DNA of 64,000 nucleotides from Anthoceros angustus (taxonomy: Eukaryota > Streptophyta > Anthocerotopsida > Anthocerotales > Anthocerotaceae), in NCBI GenBank assembly GCA_010909165.1, contig MU008170.1, positions 1-64,000 of the forward strand, given 5' to 3'. Made by a program: the position numbers and the translations under genes. The notes under the pieces were generated by a model that ran no database searches, was not told the DNA's origin, and was given only the letters and a program-made list of their open reading frames with translations. Below are positions 1-11,471 of the stretch, piece after piece (position 1 is the first letter of the stretch; each line of letters starts with the position of its first letter).

Positions 1-220
1 CTCGGCGGCCGGAGGAGGAAATCGAGGGGCGGGTGAAGGGCTTGCTCGTGGCCCTGTGGCAGCGAAGTTCTTCCTCCCCTCACCCTTCCCTTGGCATGTT
101 CAAAATTAAGCGTATGTGGTGTGTGTGGATGAAAGCAGGCGTGTCGAGAGAGAGAGAAGTGGAAGAAGTGAATCGAGGAGGAGAAGAAGGGTGGGCGAGT
201 AGTCGTGGCTATGGGTATTT

Positions 221-324
221 GGGGCAAGGCCGGCAATGAGGCTACGGTTTGGGGCGAGTAGTCGTGGCTATGGGTATTTGGGGCAATAGGTTGAGGCGGC
301 CACTTAGAGCGACCTCTCAAGCAC
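221..324 (+). repeat. Left copy of a ~105-bp direct repeat
   Basis: This segment recurs almost unchanged at 1759-1869. Both copies share the ggggcaaggccggca start, the gagtagtc...ggctatgggtatttggggc core and the cctctcaagcac end. The two copies bracket the CACTA-like block and the 130-bp tandem array. They may come from a local duplication that the element entered, or from an array that flanked it. Confidence 0.8.
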
Positions 325-339
325 GCAATCGCTGTAAAT

Positions 340-1507
340 GGCTTCCAATCATATTTTTGTGATTAATAATAATGGCGCCAACAATGGCGCCTATTAATGC
401 CCAACAATGGCGCTAACTTCTATCGCTCTTGACCTTCACCTAAGTCAAGACTTGCTTGCTCCTCTTACCTATCTACTCTCAACTTTTTCCCTCTCCATGC
501 CGGTGTGTAAGGGCTGGGATTAATGGAGTGCGAGCCGAGTGGCACGCCTGCACTCTTGAATGGACGCATCATGCCCCCACAAAATAACCCCAATCAAATT
601 TAAAATAGCCCTCCCGCCTCACATTTTGAAGAAAATGCTTTACAACGTAATCTACAACAAGGGAATCACGTCATCAATCGTTGTAAATGGCCTCCTATCA
701 TATTTTTGTGATTAATAACAATAATAAAGAGTTAAAAAATAAAGAACACATTTTGAGAAAATTACTTTACAACGTAATCTACAACAAGGAGCCATGTCAT
801 CAATCGTTGTAAATGGCCTCCTATCATATTTTTGTGATTAATAATAATAATAAAGAGTTAAACAAAATAAAGAACACATTTTGAGAAAAATGTTTTACAA
901 CGTAATCTACAACAAGGAGCCATGTCATCAATCGCTGTTGTAAATGGCCTCCAATCATATTTTTGTGATTAATAATAATAATAAAGAGTTTTGAAGAAAT
1001 AAAGAACAAATTTTGAGAAAAGGCTTTTACAACGTAATCTACAACAAGGAGCCACGTCATCGCATGCTGTTGTAAATGGCTTCCAATCATATTTTTGTGA
1101 TTAATAATAATAACAAAGAGTTTTGAAGAAATAAAGAACAAATTTTGAGAAAAGGCTTTTACAACGTAATCTACAACAAGGAGCCACGTCATCGCATCGT
1201 TGTAAATGGCTTCCAATCATATTTTTGTGATTAGTGATGTTAATAAAGATTTTAGAAAAATAAAGATCAAATTTTGAAAAAGCTTTTACAACGTAATCTA
1301 CAACGTGGGAGCCACGCCATCAATCCGTTGTTGTAAATGAGCACCCAAAAGAGTGCCACATCATCCAACTAGAAACCCCGCTGTAAACCGAGTCTTAAAA
1401 CTTGCCACATCAAACTCAAACCAATTTACAACGGAGGTGTTTAGACGTTGTAAAGATTGGGGGATTTGCAAAAGGGGTTTTGTAAAACACCCCTCTCCCT
1501 AGTAGTG
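340..1507. mobile_element. CACTA-like transposon terminus (right end visible)
   Basis: On the minus strand, reading inward from 1507, the sequence starts CACTACTAGGGAGAGGGG. It then runs into short motifs TTTACAAC and GTTGTAAA repeated in both orientations. En/Spm (CACTA) elements are known for CACTA ends, densely repeated subterminal motifs and 3-bp target duplications. I did not find a matching left CACTA end, so the left boundary is a guess. No transposase is present. The piece is either a non-autonomous element or a remnant whose other end lies before base 1. Confidence 0.5.
655..1345. repeat. ~130-bp tandem array, about five copies
   Basis: The landmark atcatatttttgtga begins at 697, 823, 954, 1086 and 1216, giving spacings of 126-132 bp; one outlying copy sits at 348. 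Each unit carries TTTACAACG and CGTTGTAAA about 40 bases apart, so every unit can form a small hairpin. Open frames here on the minus strand are only translations of the array. The array lies inside the CACTA-like block and may be its subterminal repeat region. Confidence 0.85.
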
Positions 1508-1758
1508 ACTCAATCTATTTTTTGTCCGTGCCGAACTTCCTTCCGCGCGATCGGTTTAGGTTTTCATGCAGACCAAAGTCACAGTGTGAGTGGGCTGAGT
1601 TTCGGAGAAACTCAGCTCTCCAGCACCCTTCACTTCAGCCCTTCCACGAGGCTGGTGAGGCGGGAGGCTAGGGCGGCAAGCTAGGGTTGAGCGGTAAGGC
1701 AGGCGTGGTTGCAGCCTCTCAAGCACGCAATCGGGGCGGGAGGTTGGGGCCTGTAGTT

Positions 1759-1869
1759 GGGGCAAGGCCGGCAGTCGAGGCTACGGTTTGGGGCAGGGCG
1801 AGTAGTCAGGGCTATGGGTATTTGGGGCAATAGGTTGAGGCGGCCACTTAGGAGCGACCTCTCAAGCAC
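1759..1869 (+). repeat. Right copy of the ~105-bp direct repeat
   Basis: Partner of 221-324, with a few substitutions and a 4-base aggg insertion. A shorter stretch, cctctcaagcacgcaatcg, also occurs both near 313 and near 1714, so the array once had at least one further partial copy. Confidence 0.8.
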
Positions 1870-2054
1870 CGATCAAAGGCCATGGCGATGAAGGGGTTCT
1901 GATCCCACGGGCGTGGGCTCCTTGGAAGGCGCCACACCTCCCTCTCCGATCCTCTTCATGTTGCGGAGAGGCCTCACAGCCTGTAGCCACAGGATGTGCG
2001 GGCCACCAGTGAAGGAGGGTTCCACAATCTCCACCACGCTCACCAAATCCTAAC

Positions 2055-2721
2055 ATGTGGTATGAGCTCTTTTATAGGTCATATGACCCCAAAAAGCCCA
2101 TCCATCCTTTGTGCTACGAGGAGCTGGATGCGCTACTGCAGCACGCCGAAGACCACAATGACCTTATCTGCCATATTGAGAACTACCATGCGAATTTTGA
2201 AGTTCTTTTCGAGCTCAGGGACCACGGTCGCAGGTATCGGTAAGAAATTTGCACAATCATAGTTATCAACATCAATTCAAAATTTCAAGGGAAGAAAGAG
2301 CTGGCAGAGCAACTGTAACACTTTTTCGTGGCAAGGCACTTTCTACTAGCTCACATTGGGAACCGTTGGAGGGTTTGGAGTTCCTTCAAGAATACATGAA
2401 AGAGAGATAAGGGGAGTGTCTTTATGTCCACTTCAAGTGCATGGCAAACCTGCGGACGCAGACCCGCATAAATCATTTAGAGCCATTAGAAAAGCCCTTG
2501 AAGAAGCGATGCAAAAATATCTATCTGTGGAGGACAAAGTATGGTGGAACTCGTTTTGGGCATCACAATCTGATATTTGCGACAAAGTCAGAGGAGGAGT
2601 CGATCGAGAACTTCAAAAAGCATGGGAGTGGTACAGCGACGGTGGCGACGAAATCCCATCGACGTTCCGGATGTCTTTGTGATTTCGCCTCGATTTAACC
2701 ACGGAACCCGGCTCATGTATC
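2055..2721 (+). pseudogene. 5' part of a degenerate transposon-type gene, split by an insertion
   Basis: I do not recognise a named family. The pieces are an open frame at 2055-2239, then a likely short intron (donor CG|GTAAGA; acceptor in ...tttcaag at about 2290). After it comes a frame carrying HWEPLEGLEFL, which ends in a stop near 2409. A shifted frame follows with VWWNSFW and WEWYSDGG (to 2682). The same order of motifs occurs in the inverted copy at 3613-4694 (QWETEGGLEFL, then LWWEAFW and WRWYAD). The frame is broken at least once. It stops at the TATC target site of the 8.7-kb element and resumes at 11472. It is probably cargo or an ORF of an old mobile element. Confidence 0.65.
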
Positions 2722-2752
2722 AACACGATATCTTTCGAAGGGGGTGAATATT
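2722..2752 (+). repeat. Left terminal inverted repeat
   Basis: It begins AACACGATATCTT and matches the reverse complement of 11439-11467 with a few mismatches. A further agagggtttt motif just inside (2757-2766) also has an inverted counterpart near 11406-11415, so the similarity continues patchily inward. Confidence 0.8.
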
Positions 2753-3066
2753 CACGAAGAGGGTTTTGTGACATATATCCTCTGAAGGGGGTTTCACATG
2801 GGCATTGAACTCGTACTTTTTGGGGTATGGGTCAATTAAAGGCAGAAAAGAAGGGTGACAATTCGTATGAACCATTGATAGAAGATCCATTCAACGCCCG
2901 CGAAGGGTTATGGTGTAAGAGTTAACCTCATTTGGGCCGCATTTAAGACCCATGACAAGGCCATTGCATGAGCGCCGGTCTTTTCAAAGAAAATGAAATC
3001 TACAAAAGAACGGTGATGAAACTTTGAGGATGCCACGCGGTGGTATCAAAAGCAGTTTGAGAGGAT

Positions 3067-3088
3067 GGACGCCGGCCGGCCGGCGTCC
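3067..3088. repeat. Perfect 22-bp GC palindrome
   Basis: The two 11-base halves GGACGCCGGCC and GGCCGGCGTCC are exact reverse complements with no loop. It lies about 345 bp inside the left end of the 8.7-kb element. A similar GC palindrome sits about 190 bp inside the right end (11260-11279). Confidence 0.9.
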
Positions 3089-3612
3089 TTTTCCTGGCAT
3101 GCCGACCATCCCTTGCGAATGGCGGCGAGTAGCAGGCCTTTAGTCGGATTTGGTTACAAAAAGACTTCAGGATTGGGGTGGGGGGATGGCTTCCGCACAG
3201 TCTCAATTGTGGTCGCAAATATATTCACATGCTTCAGTCCCCCAGACTGCAATCGATGAACTTAAAAAAGTGTGCGGAAACTAGTTCCCGCCGTCATGAC
3301 GCACAGAGGAACATGCCCGCACGGCTCATCGTGTGTTGCCTTTCATTATGCCGCAATGCGCGCCCTATGGCCACACTCCCACATGTCCTTCTCAATGGTA
3401 TGGACAAACTCTTGAAAATTGGAAGATATTATCTATGTCAAGTCTACAACTTCTCACAGAGGATAGCCACAACCACAATCCTATCATGGGCGTAGATACT
3501 ATTCAGAAATGTGCACTGCACATGGAAATGTGCACTGCAAACTACAGGAATGGAGCTTGACGCATAACCTCACCAATTGCCCGGCGAAGATGACACATCA
3601 TTCGAGTGTTTC

Positions 3613-4694
3613 CTACTCTTCGCCCGACTCCACGCCATCATCTTCGCTGGGGCCGGCATCATGACCATCCTCTTCGCTGTCCTCGGTTGCACTTTGACTC
3701 GCTGGTTGAATAAAGCCTCGCAATTCAATTAACTTATCTTTTATGGCCTTCTTATCCACAGCGTACAAATGTTTCCGCGTAGTCAAGCTGAACCCATAAT
3801 AGAGGATGACTGTTTGGTGAACAAAAACTTGTTGGATATTCTTTTGATGGATAGCCTTCGCCCCCCGTCTCCCCGAGTTGCTTCCAGGCTGCTTGCCATC
3901 CCCTCTGATTAAATATTCTTCCACGTACCTCCCTTCATACGCATCTGTGTGTTCAGTTCTGAACCAATGAACAAGGAAGTGAGGCTGTGGTGCATGTAGT
4001 TTAACACAAGTCACCTTCCCAATCCAAAAGGGTCTATTTTGCGTGTCTATGCCCGCGGGAACTGCAACTAACATTCCTGCATTTATTTCTGCGATATCAC
4101 CATTCAACCGTGACATTTCTTGTTGGTGCCTCCCCATATTTTGGTATGCTCCCAAATACATATCTCGTTAGCTCCTCAAGAATGCCTCCTCCAAAGAAGG
4201 CTTCATCCGAACATGCAGAGGTTGTACCTTCCACTTGATCCGCGTACCACCTCCAAGGTTTGTGTAGCACAAGGCCAATGTTGTTTTCCACAATAACAGC
4301 AATCTCCTCCTGGTCCACCCAGAAAGCTTCCCACCATAAAAACTCCCTTGATGTCACATACGGCCTAAGTTCCACAAGACCGGCCTTTAGATGAGCAACG
4401 GCTGCAGTTGGAGATAATAGCATCTGGCTTCCTTTTTTATCCCTCGACCGCAGTGCAGTCAAGGGCGCAGCTGTTATAGTGTCCAAAGGCACAAATTTCA
4501 AAAACTCCAAACCCCCTTCTGTTTCCCACTGAGGCGAGGTCGAGTACTGCTTGCTCGATAATCACAAACCCACGGCCGCTTTCACGTGTTATTTTAAACT
4601 GTGCCGGAACGATAGGTTGTTCGACCGCCCCATAATCGAGTCCTCTCGCCTTGTGTAATGGGCCACACATATGACCTAAGTCGCCACTTACCAA
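3613..4694 (-). pseudogene. Inverted copy of the WW/QNRPFWI transposon-type gene inside the element
   Basis: Three overlapping minus-strand frames form one degenerate gene. Positions 4694 to about 4515 carry SGRGFVIIEQ. About 4520-4097 carries LEFLKFVPLD, LWWEAFWVDQ and WRWYAD. Positions 4161-3613 carry MYLGAYQ, RLNGDIAEI, TQNRPFWIGKV, LVHWFRTE, EGRY and an acidic tail. The order matches the split copy at 2055-2721 plus 11472-12202. The QNRPFWIGKV...W...EGRY region looks like a small beta-barrel of chromo/BAH type, but that is only an impression. Two frameshifts separate the parts, so this copy is probably not translated whole. Confidence 0.65.
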
Positions 4695-5347
4695 TACCTT
4701 GACCTCGTGTAGGAGTGTACGCCAGAAGATCTCGACAATGCGGGAAGCGTGTGAGCTTTTTATGTTTCAAGCTTTTGGAGAAGCAAGAAAACATCCGTCG
4801 ATTTGATCATGAGTATGCCCGACCAAAAGGAATCCCACTTTCACTTTTTCAAAAGTACCCATATCAACAAGCATGTTCGGATAGCAAAAGCAGGGTTCTT
4901 ATTCTCCCCGCATGTGTTGTCTAACCGCAAATACAAAACTCTTGGCAGACACCGTAATTATGTATAACGTCCGAATAATGGTGATCGTAAGATTCGCGTT
5001 CAAATTCGCATAATGCAAATAGGCTCTAGCTTTAAGCGTATAGTTGTGAATCATGCACCCAACCACGTGGATCGAATACGACACTCTCTACGAGGTTTTT
5101 CGCCACGGAGAAGATGAGGTATCTCTGTTTTTGGTCCATTCCATCAATTGAGAGCAGATATACTTATGTGGCTCCACATAGCTCTTGCTCCCGTGTTTAG
5201 CCATTCATTCTGGTGGAGCCGCACACGATGTGCTTCCAAGGCAACCCGAATTTCTCTGCGCTAAAAACATCATAATCAATAAAATAGACCCCCAACCTCA
5301 CCGCCCGACTTTGAAGAGAACCATCCAACCTATACAAAAGCTTTTTT

Positions 5348-5911
5348 TCAAGATTTACCAATCATCCTGCACAAGTGAGAAGTCGGCTCTTCCTTTTCTC
5401 GCAAGGATGATTTGGGAGGGGTCTCAATCATCATCAACAGGTACAGCGCCGGCTGTAGCCTCCCACTCTCCCGAGATGGGAGAGATACCGAGAAGAGGGC
5501 ACCGCTCAAAATCCATATGGTGTCCTCGCTCTTCGACATTGCTCCATCAGACAAAGCCGCGACATTTGTCGCCGTCAAATCGCAGGTGTTCCTCGAACAC
5601 CTAGGAATTTGCATCGCTATGTGCTTTGAGGGAAGCCCATCAAGCACTCTCATTTGCTCCCAATGTGTGCCTTCCCAGATGAGAGTGGTTCCATCAGTGG
5701 TTTGTTTCATGAGGATATTGTTGCTCGCCCACCATGGATGATGACTGACGCGAGTCTCCACTTCAGAAGTCAATCTCATCCAAGCCTCCCGAGTGAGACT
5801 TTGAAGGCCCGGCAACCGCAAGTACTCTATCAGGAGGAGCCATATGGGCGAGTGCCTCATGAAAGCTCTAGCATACGCCAGAAGTATCCATGGTTCGAAA
5901 TGGAGAAGCAA
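5348..5911 (-). other. Coding-like degenerate stretch inside the element
   Basis: This is a 187-codon minus-strand frame without an ATG at its start. It has a protein-like composition (for example HHPWWASNNILMKQ and TLIWEGTHWEQM). It lies upstream of the inverted WW/QNRPFWI gene on the same strand and may be an earlier exon of it or another element ORF. I recognise no family. Confidence 0.3.
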
Positions 5912-7029
5912 CTGAAAAACAAGTCCAACTGAAACATCCGCTTGAGAAGAGCACTATAAGAAATACAAAGCACAAGCAAGATCAAGGTAAATTGCACCGA
6001 TGTTTGGCTTGTTCCTCCGCTGTTGAATGCTATCATCGCACCTGGACATCTTGTGTCTTCATAATCGATGCATGTGCTTGCAATGTCCAATACTTACCAT
6101 GGATTTTCACACGCCATCATCCATTATAATCAAGGAAGAAATCTAACCTTCATCATCCCTACGCCTCGCAATGGCAAAATGCACACGAGTTGCATGATGT
6201 CGGTGATGTGGCGACATTAGCCTCTTCCCTTCTTGTTTTCGTGAAGCACGGACATTGGGAAGGCATGTGTTGATCCCAAAGATGATCCCGATATGAACCC
6301 AATCGAAAACAACTAAACTTAGAATCCTAAAACAAACCTCCCGAAGGAAAGGAAAACTGCAGTGCAACGAAAGAACTCAAACCTCTTCTCCTTCCGGTGT
6401 GGGTGAGGCGCAACATTGTATGCCCGCGTCGTTCAGAAGAACCTTGATTGAGAGCGCCCGTGGCATGGGAGAGGCGCAAGGAAGGCGACAAAGAGACCTT
6501 GTGAGCGAGGAGAATGGTCAAGGAAGGTGCATGCGAATGGCGGTTAGAAGGCATATCGCAAAGATAGGAAGGACATTATTTTCTCGTCACACGACATCAT
6601 GATGGACTATCGCTGAGAGGTATCCAACGGTGGATCGCGCCATGCCTTTTATGGTCGACATAATTATGGTGCCCGCCACCGCACAAGTCAATGTGATTAT
6701 GGATAGAGGAGTTTATATTAGGCATAGCGAAATATGGTGTAACGAGGTATTTAAGCACGCTTTTGGTCTATAAATGCCCGGGGCAAGGGAACCCTAATTA
6801 CAACCTCTTTCTGTCTCATGATTTTCACCAGAGAAGTAACGAGGCAGAGCATAATGGTGTTGCTCGAGTTGGAGCACAATTGCGCTTGAATTGTGCTTTC
6901 TCCTTCGCCACGCGAGAGAGAATTCAGCAGCCTGTGATACCGCCGAGCTTTGAGAGGCAAATAAGCCATCGATCATCGCGTTTTAAACAGTTCGCCCTCC
7001 ATGTGATCGAGCACCTTCCTCGATTTCTC

Positions 7030-7760
7030 GCGCATAAAGTTGAAGCTTTCTCGCCCGCCAGCTTGCTGGTTTGCTAATTGAAGATGGCGAGCGGGAGGCG
7101 GAGCAAGAAGGACTGCAGGCAGTGGCCGACCCCCGCCGCAACGCGTAAAAAAACGGCTGGAACAAGGCAAGGCCGCGAACACCGGCAAGAAGTTCGAGGC
7201 GCCACCAGGCCAGGAGTGCATGGCAACTGGGAGCGCACTGCACATCCGAGGTGTGGAGGGCATAAAGCATACCGGGAGACAAAATCGGGAGCATGTCTTC
7301 GTGGAAGACAACAAAGGTCGCCGCAAGGGAAAGGAGGCACCAAAAGTTCAAAGCATGTGGGCCACCTCCAATTCCATCACCTTCCTCTTCTCTTTCGCGC
7401 ATTGACTTTCTCGCCCGCCAGCCGATTGGTCGCTTGCATAATTGAAGATGGCGAGCGGGAGGCGGAGCAAGAAGGACTGGCAGGGCCGACCGGCCCAACG
7501 AACGCGTAAAAACGAAGGCTGGAACAAGGCAAGGCCGCGAACACCGGCAAGAAGTTCGAGGCGCACCGGGGCCAGGAGTGCATGGCAACTGGGAGCGCAC
7601 TGCACATCCGAGGTGTGGAGGGCATAAAGCATCTGGGAGACAAAATCGGGAGCATGTCTTCGTGGAAGACAAGCCAACAAAGGTCGCTGCAAGGGCTGGG
7701 AAGGAGGCACCAAAAGTTCAAAGCATGTGGTGCCACCTCCAATTCCATCACCTTTCGCTA
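7030..7760. repeat. Two-copy tandem duplication, period 364 bp
   Basis: The segment starting aagatggcgagcgggaggcg occurs at 7081 and 7445. The copies agree through about 300 bp, including the blocks around 7205/7570 and 7326/7705, with small insertions and deletions. Frames read on both strands here are side effects of the GC-rich repeat. It is inside the 8.7-kb element. Confidence 0.9.
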
Positions 7761-8789
7761 CGAGGAAACCGTGCACATCCGCATGGGGTGGCCGATTGAC
7801 CTCGATTTTGTAAGGATTGGATGCTCGCCCGTGATCCGCATCCGAAGAGGAAAAAGCAGCAGATGGACGCCTCAAAACTCGATAATGGGGTGGGGCTTTG
7901 CCCAATCAAAGAGCAAGAGCCGGATGGGTAATCTGGGCAACAATGGATATGAATGAGGGGAGCCGAGTTCACGTTGTTTTGCACCACCAGCCATATGAGT
8001 TTGACGCAGTTGATCCAGACCGATATTTACAGGTCTTATGTTCTCCTGAGGGTTCAATGCCAAGAAATGTGCACCTCGCTCACTAGTCGAAGAGTTCCGT
8101 GAGTGCATGCGCCAACACACTGTAAGTTGGAACAAACAACTGTCTTTTTCAAAACCATGAGACTTGGATGACTGACGTGACTTTCGCTCGCTTTCCACCA
8201 CCGTAGTGAATGGCCTCATGGCTATTTGGAAGATTACGGAGAGTTGTGGATCACAGGAGAGAGCTTTCAATGAGAAGGGTGAGAGCAGCCCATCAAAGAA
8301 TTGCGTAAGAGGGAGAGTCCGAGCCCCGCATCCCGAAAGTGAACTTGGGCCTCGATGAGGAAGATGGCCCCATTCCGACGTGCTCGGGCATTCGGAGGAA
8401 GAAGTGTCCGGGGGCATGAGGAAGACGGAGATGCCGCCAAGCCCGGCATTGCATGGGCCAATGGTTGTCCCAACCATGGCCTACATCCGAATAGTCCGGC
8501 CGGCGCCTGTGTGTTGAAGGGTGGAGGCGAACTTGCCCACCCCGGATCCTAACCGGTTTATCCAGCCAAGGATGATGCGCCACGGCTACCGGAAGAGCTT
8601 CACTGAGCCCTTCCACCGGACCGCATGGAAGAATCGATATTGGGATCCCGAGAGGGAAGAGGGTGGAGGCAGGGGTTGAGCAGATGAAGAGGAGGAGGGC
8701 GCCGCCGGCCGCCTCTCGCGGAGAATCGACACCAAGGTCGGTCATGGGAAAGCGCCCGCTCAATTTGGATTCCATGCACTAAGCCACAT

Positions 8790-11080
8790 AGTGGCGCATG
8801 GAGGCGTGGAGGAAAAAACCAAGAAAATGGCAGCAAGAGGACCGTTGAGTCATTCGATCCATATTTCGACAGATGAAGAACGGTTAGAAGACGCGATCCG
8901 GATGCACTCTCTCTCGAGGGATTCAGCTTACAAGAAGGTTGTCTTGGAAAGTGTTGGTCAAATTGGAGAACTTAAGACCACCGCACATAACGCCGGATGC
9001 GCAGATTCAGGGGTTGATGAGGCATGGGCCAATTATTTGGCTCGGGTTATTTCAAGGGAGGATAGAGGAGGGTGTATTGCCACCTTATGTATGATAGATC
9101 CAAGTGAGTGCTGACCGAAGTCGGATCGGAAGCGATGGCGAAAAATACGTTATGGGGTTCTTGGTGGAACCATACTTATGCGCCATGAAACATCTATGTG
9201 ATATCTCACCGTGGAAGAAGAGGTTCAATATGTGGAAGCACATGTCTATTGTGGGCTTACGTACGTAAATGCGAGTGCCACGGATCACAATACCATGTCG
9301 GACAAAAGGAAGAAGATGAACTTCATTGAGCGGTGTCCCAGATTACTTAGATGAGCCGATTGCGAAACGAAGGAGTACAGATGACCATGGCATGGAAGTA
9401 CAATGCAGCACAAAGTGTGCGGATTGATTGAGGATGATGAAGGCGCCAAGACGATGTCTACAAGCGTAACAAAGTAGACAATCGCACACACATTTTATGC
9501 ATCGCCAAGCGTGAGGGAAGGTGTGGGACAATGTGGACTTGATTTTTCAAAGTGGGAGGTCGGAGAGCTAATGTAAGAAGCATTTACCGAGGATAAGCAA
9601 GAAAGGGAAAGGGAAGCGGAAGGTCGACGAAAGCGTAAGCAAGTGATACGTGCAAGGACATGTTGGCAAAGCCATGGAAATCCTTCCAAGGAATACCACC
9701 GGAGAGTGAAAGAAATTCGTGACAAGCTAAAAGTTTTAACTGGACTTATTGATTTGAAGGGCATGGATGAGGAGATCACTTTATGGAAGAAGTTCCATGT
9801 CATACAAGTTGCGATGGTGAAACACCGGGTGCTCATCATTCGAGGAGGTGCGAAGAATATCCGCATTCGGCTGCACTGGATGTTGTCCCGCTTTCAAACC
9901 GCTTTGCTGGAAAGGTTAGTTTCGTGTGTGTTCGAAGTGGAGGCGCCGGCCGCCTCGCCTCTTTTGCTTTGACTAACCATCATGTGTTTGGCAAAGAATC
10001 GAAGGATATTGAGGTCCTTTCCAAACTTCCGATGTCTTCCAACATTTCATTTTGAAGTTAATTGAAAGGATCGAGGACGAGCAGGCTCGGACAAGGACCT
10101 TGAGGAAGGATTGAGGTCTTCAATGTTCCATCCTGACAAACAAGTACAATACCAAGTGGAAAGCGAGATGTCTTAGACATGCGAGGATTTCGAGAGGACT
10201 AAGTACACACTTCTGGTGATGGACGTTCCAAGGGGGTTTCAAATTGGGCCCTTGGACAAACGAGTTGACAAGCAGATGATGGACACTGTTTTGCAGAGCT
10301 TTGCAGAGAAAACTACTCGGATGAGTTGAGAATGATTGTCATGCATGGTGTGGAGGAGGCTCACACCGTGAGGGAGTCAATGCGAAAGTGGAGCAAGAAA
10401 GGGGGCTTGGTCTCATTTGTATGGGACAAGACCAACATGAACAATGACAGAGGTGGGTTCGAAACCGTGGAATATGTCACGGGTGGGGCATGAAAGATGG
10501 GTTCACAGGATAGAGTTCCAATGATGCCTAATGCCATGCACGGCACTTTCAACAATGGGAGGTCCGTGATCGCACACGATACTGTAGAAGAAACAGTGTA
10601 CATGTCCCAAGACAAGCGGTGGTTTGCCCATACCGAGGCCTCGGGCTTATGATGAAACTTATCGAACCTTCTCGAGAGGGGATTGGATTTTGGATGTATG
10701 CGGAGTGGGACAACGTTATTGGCTTCCTACTATGCGATAATTGTATTGCTTGAAGCCGACTTGAGGTGTGCGTGATACATTCCACAAAAGGATTGCCGGG
10801 CATGAGGTTCTCACGATGTCAAGAAGAGTCGACGCTTGACGCCCACCGCAGAGGACTTGCAGCTTTGGGCAAAGGAGGTGTGTATCGAGAAGGACTCGCA
10901 AGCGCAGTTGTTTCTTTAAACGCAAGGCGGTCAAGACCAAAACTGGTGCCTTTTGGCGAGGGACAGCAAACTTTGGATAGTGTGGCCTTCCACGACCCCC
11001 CGACGACGACGCCACAGACAAGACACAAGGGCGTTGGGGAGAACGATAGCTTCGATGAAGAGGAAGTGGAGCGCTTATAA
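8790..11080 (+). other. Degenerate element coding region
   Basis: Protein-like plus-strand stretches are scattered among stops and frame changes. Examples are LSHSIHISTDEERLEDAI (about 8845-8900), KEIRDKLKVLTGLIDLKG (about 9710-9765), FALTNHHVFGKES (about 9960-10000) and LQLWAKEVCIEKDSQAQL (about 10857-10913). They look like decayed remains of one or more element ORFs. I can assign no family; the TNHHV motif is discussed as a separate observation. Confidence 0.35.
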
Positions 11081-11259
11081 CTGCTATTGTGATGGATTCG
11101 AGTTTTCTACCGGCGAGTCCCAAGTTAGCCCTAGGAATAGGCTTAGTGTTCTCATGTCATGTGCATCCGCCGCCTGCTTAGTTCGCAATCTTTTATGGAC
11201 CCGTTGCATTGAGGCAATTGATGTCTTTAGTTTTGCTTGTTCCAAAGAAACAATGAAAA

Positions 11260-11279
11260 GGCGCCGGCTGGCCGGCGCC
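11260..11279. repeat. GC-rich hairpin near the right end of the element
   Basis: The nine-base arms GGCGCCGGC and GCCGGCGCC are separated by TG. It is the counterpart in position and composition of the palindrome at 3067-3088. Confidence 0.8.
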
Positions 11280-11438
11280 CTCTCGCCGTTTTGATGTCTT
11301 TGTTGCACGAATACGGTTTTTCTCAATACCAACGTGTTGGAACATGGTCTACCTTTCTTTAAAAAGAGCTAAAACGCATATTTCGGGACTGTGTGTAATG
11401 TGCTAAGAGGGTTTTCATTTCACGGAAGGGGGTTCGGA

Positions 11439-11467
11439 TATTCACCCCCTTCACAAGATATCGTGTT
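11439..11467 (-). repeat. Right terminal inverted repeat
   Basis: Its reverse complement begins AACACGATATCTTGTGAAGG and continues GGGTGAATAT, matching the left end at 2722-2752. The target-site copy TATC follows directly at 11468-11471. Confidence 0.8.
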
Positions 11468-11471
11468 TATC

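Larger units (their letters stand above)
2722..11467. mobile_element. 8,746-bp DNA transposon with TIRs and 4-bp TSD, nested in a related gene
   Basis: The ends read AACACGATATCTT... at 2722 and its reverse complement ...GATATCGTGTT at 11467. Similarity runs over about 30 bases and includes the block GAAGGGGGTGAATAT. The four bases TATC occur immediately outside both ends (2718-2721 and 11468-11471), as a target duplication. Removing the element and one TATC joins the flanks into a reading frame (..MYLGN..) that aligns with MYLGAYQ of the homologous inverted copy at 4161. The interior holds that inverted gene copy, a 364-bp tandem duplication and several degenerate coding stretches. I could not identify a transposase or a superfamily. 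A 4-bp duplication is reported for groups such as Sola, Academ and Ginger, which does not decide it. Confidence 0.75.

Noticed and set aside
824-1216. 130-codon minus-strand open frame with internal repeats
   Set aside because: It is a translation of the 130-bp tandem array; the repeats carry no codon bias and the frame has no family resemblance.
6973-7905. Several overlapping long frames on both strands
   Set aside because: They arise from the GC-rich 364-bp tandem duplication; both strands are equally open.
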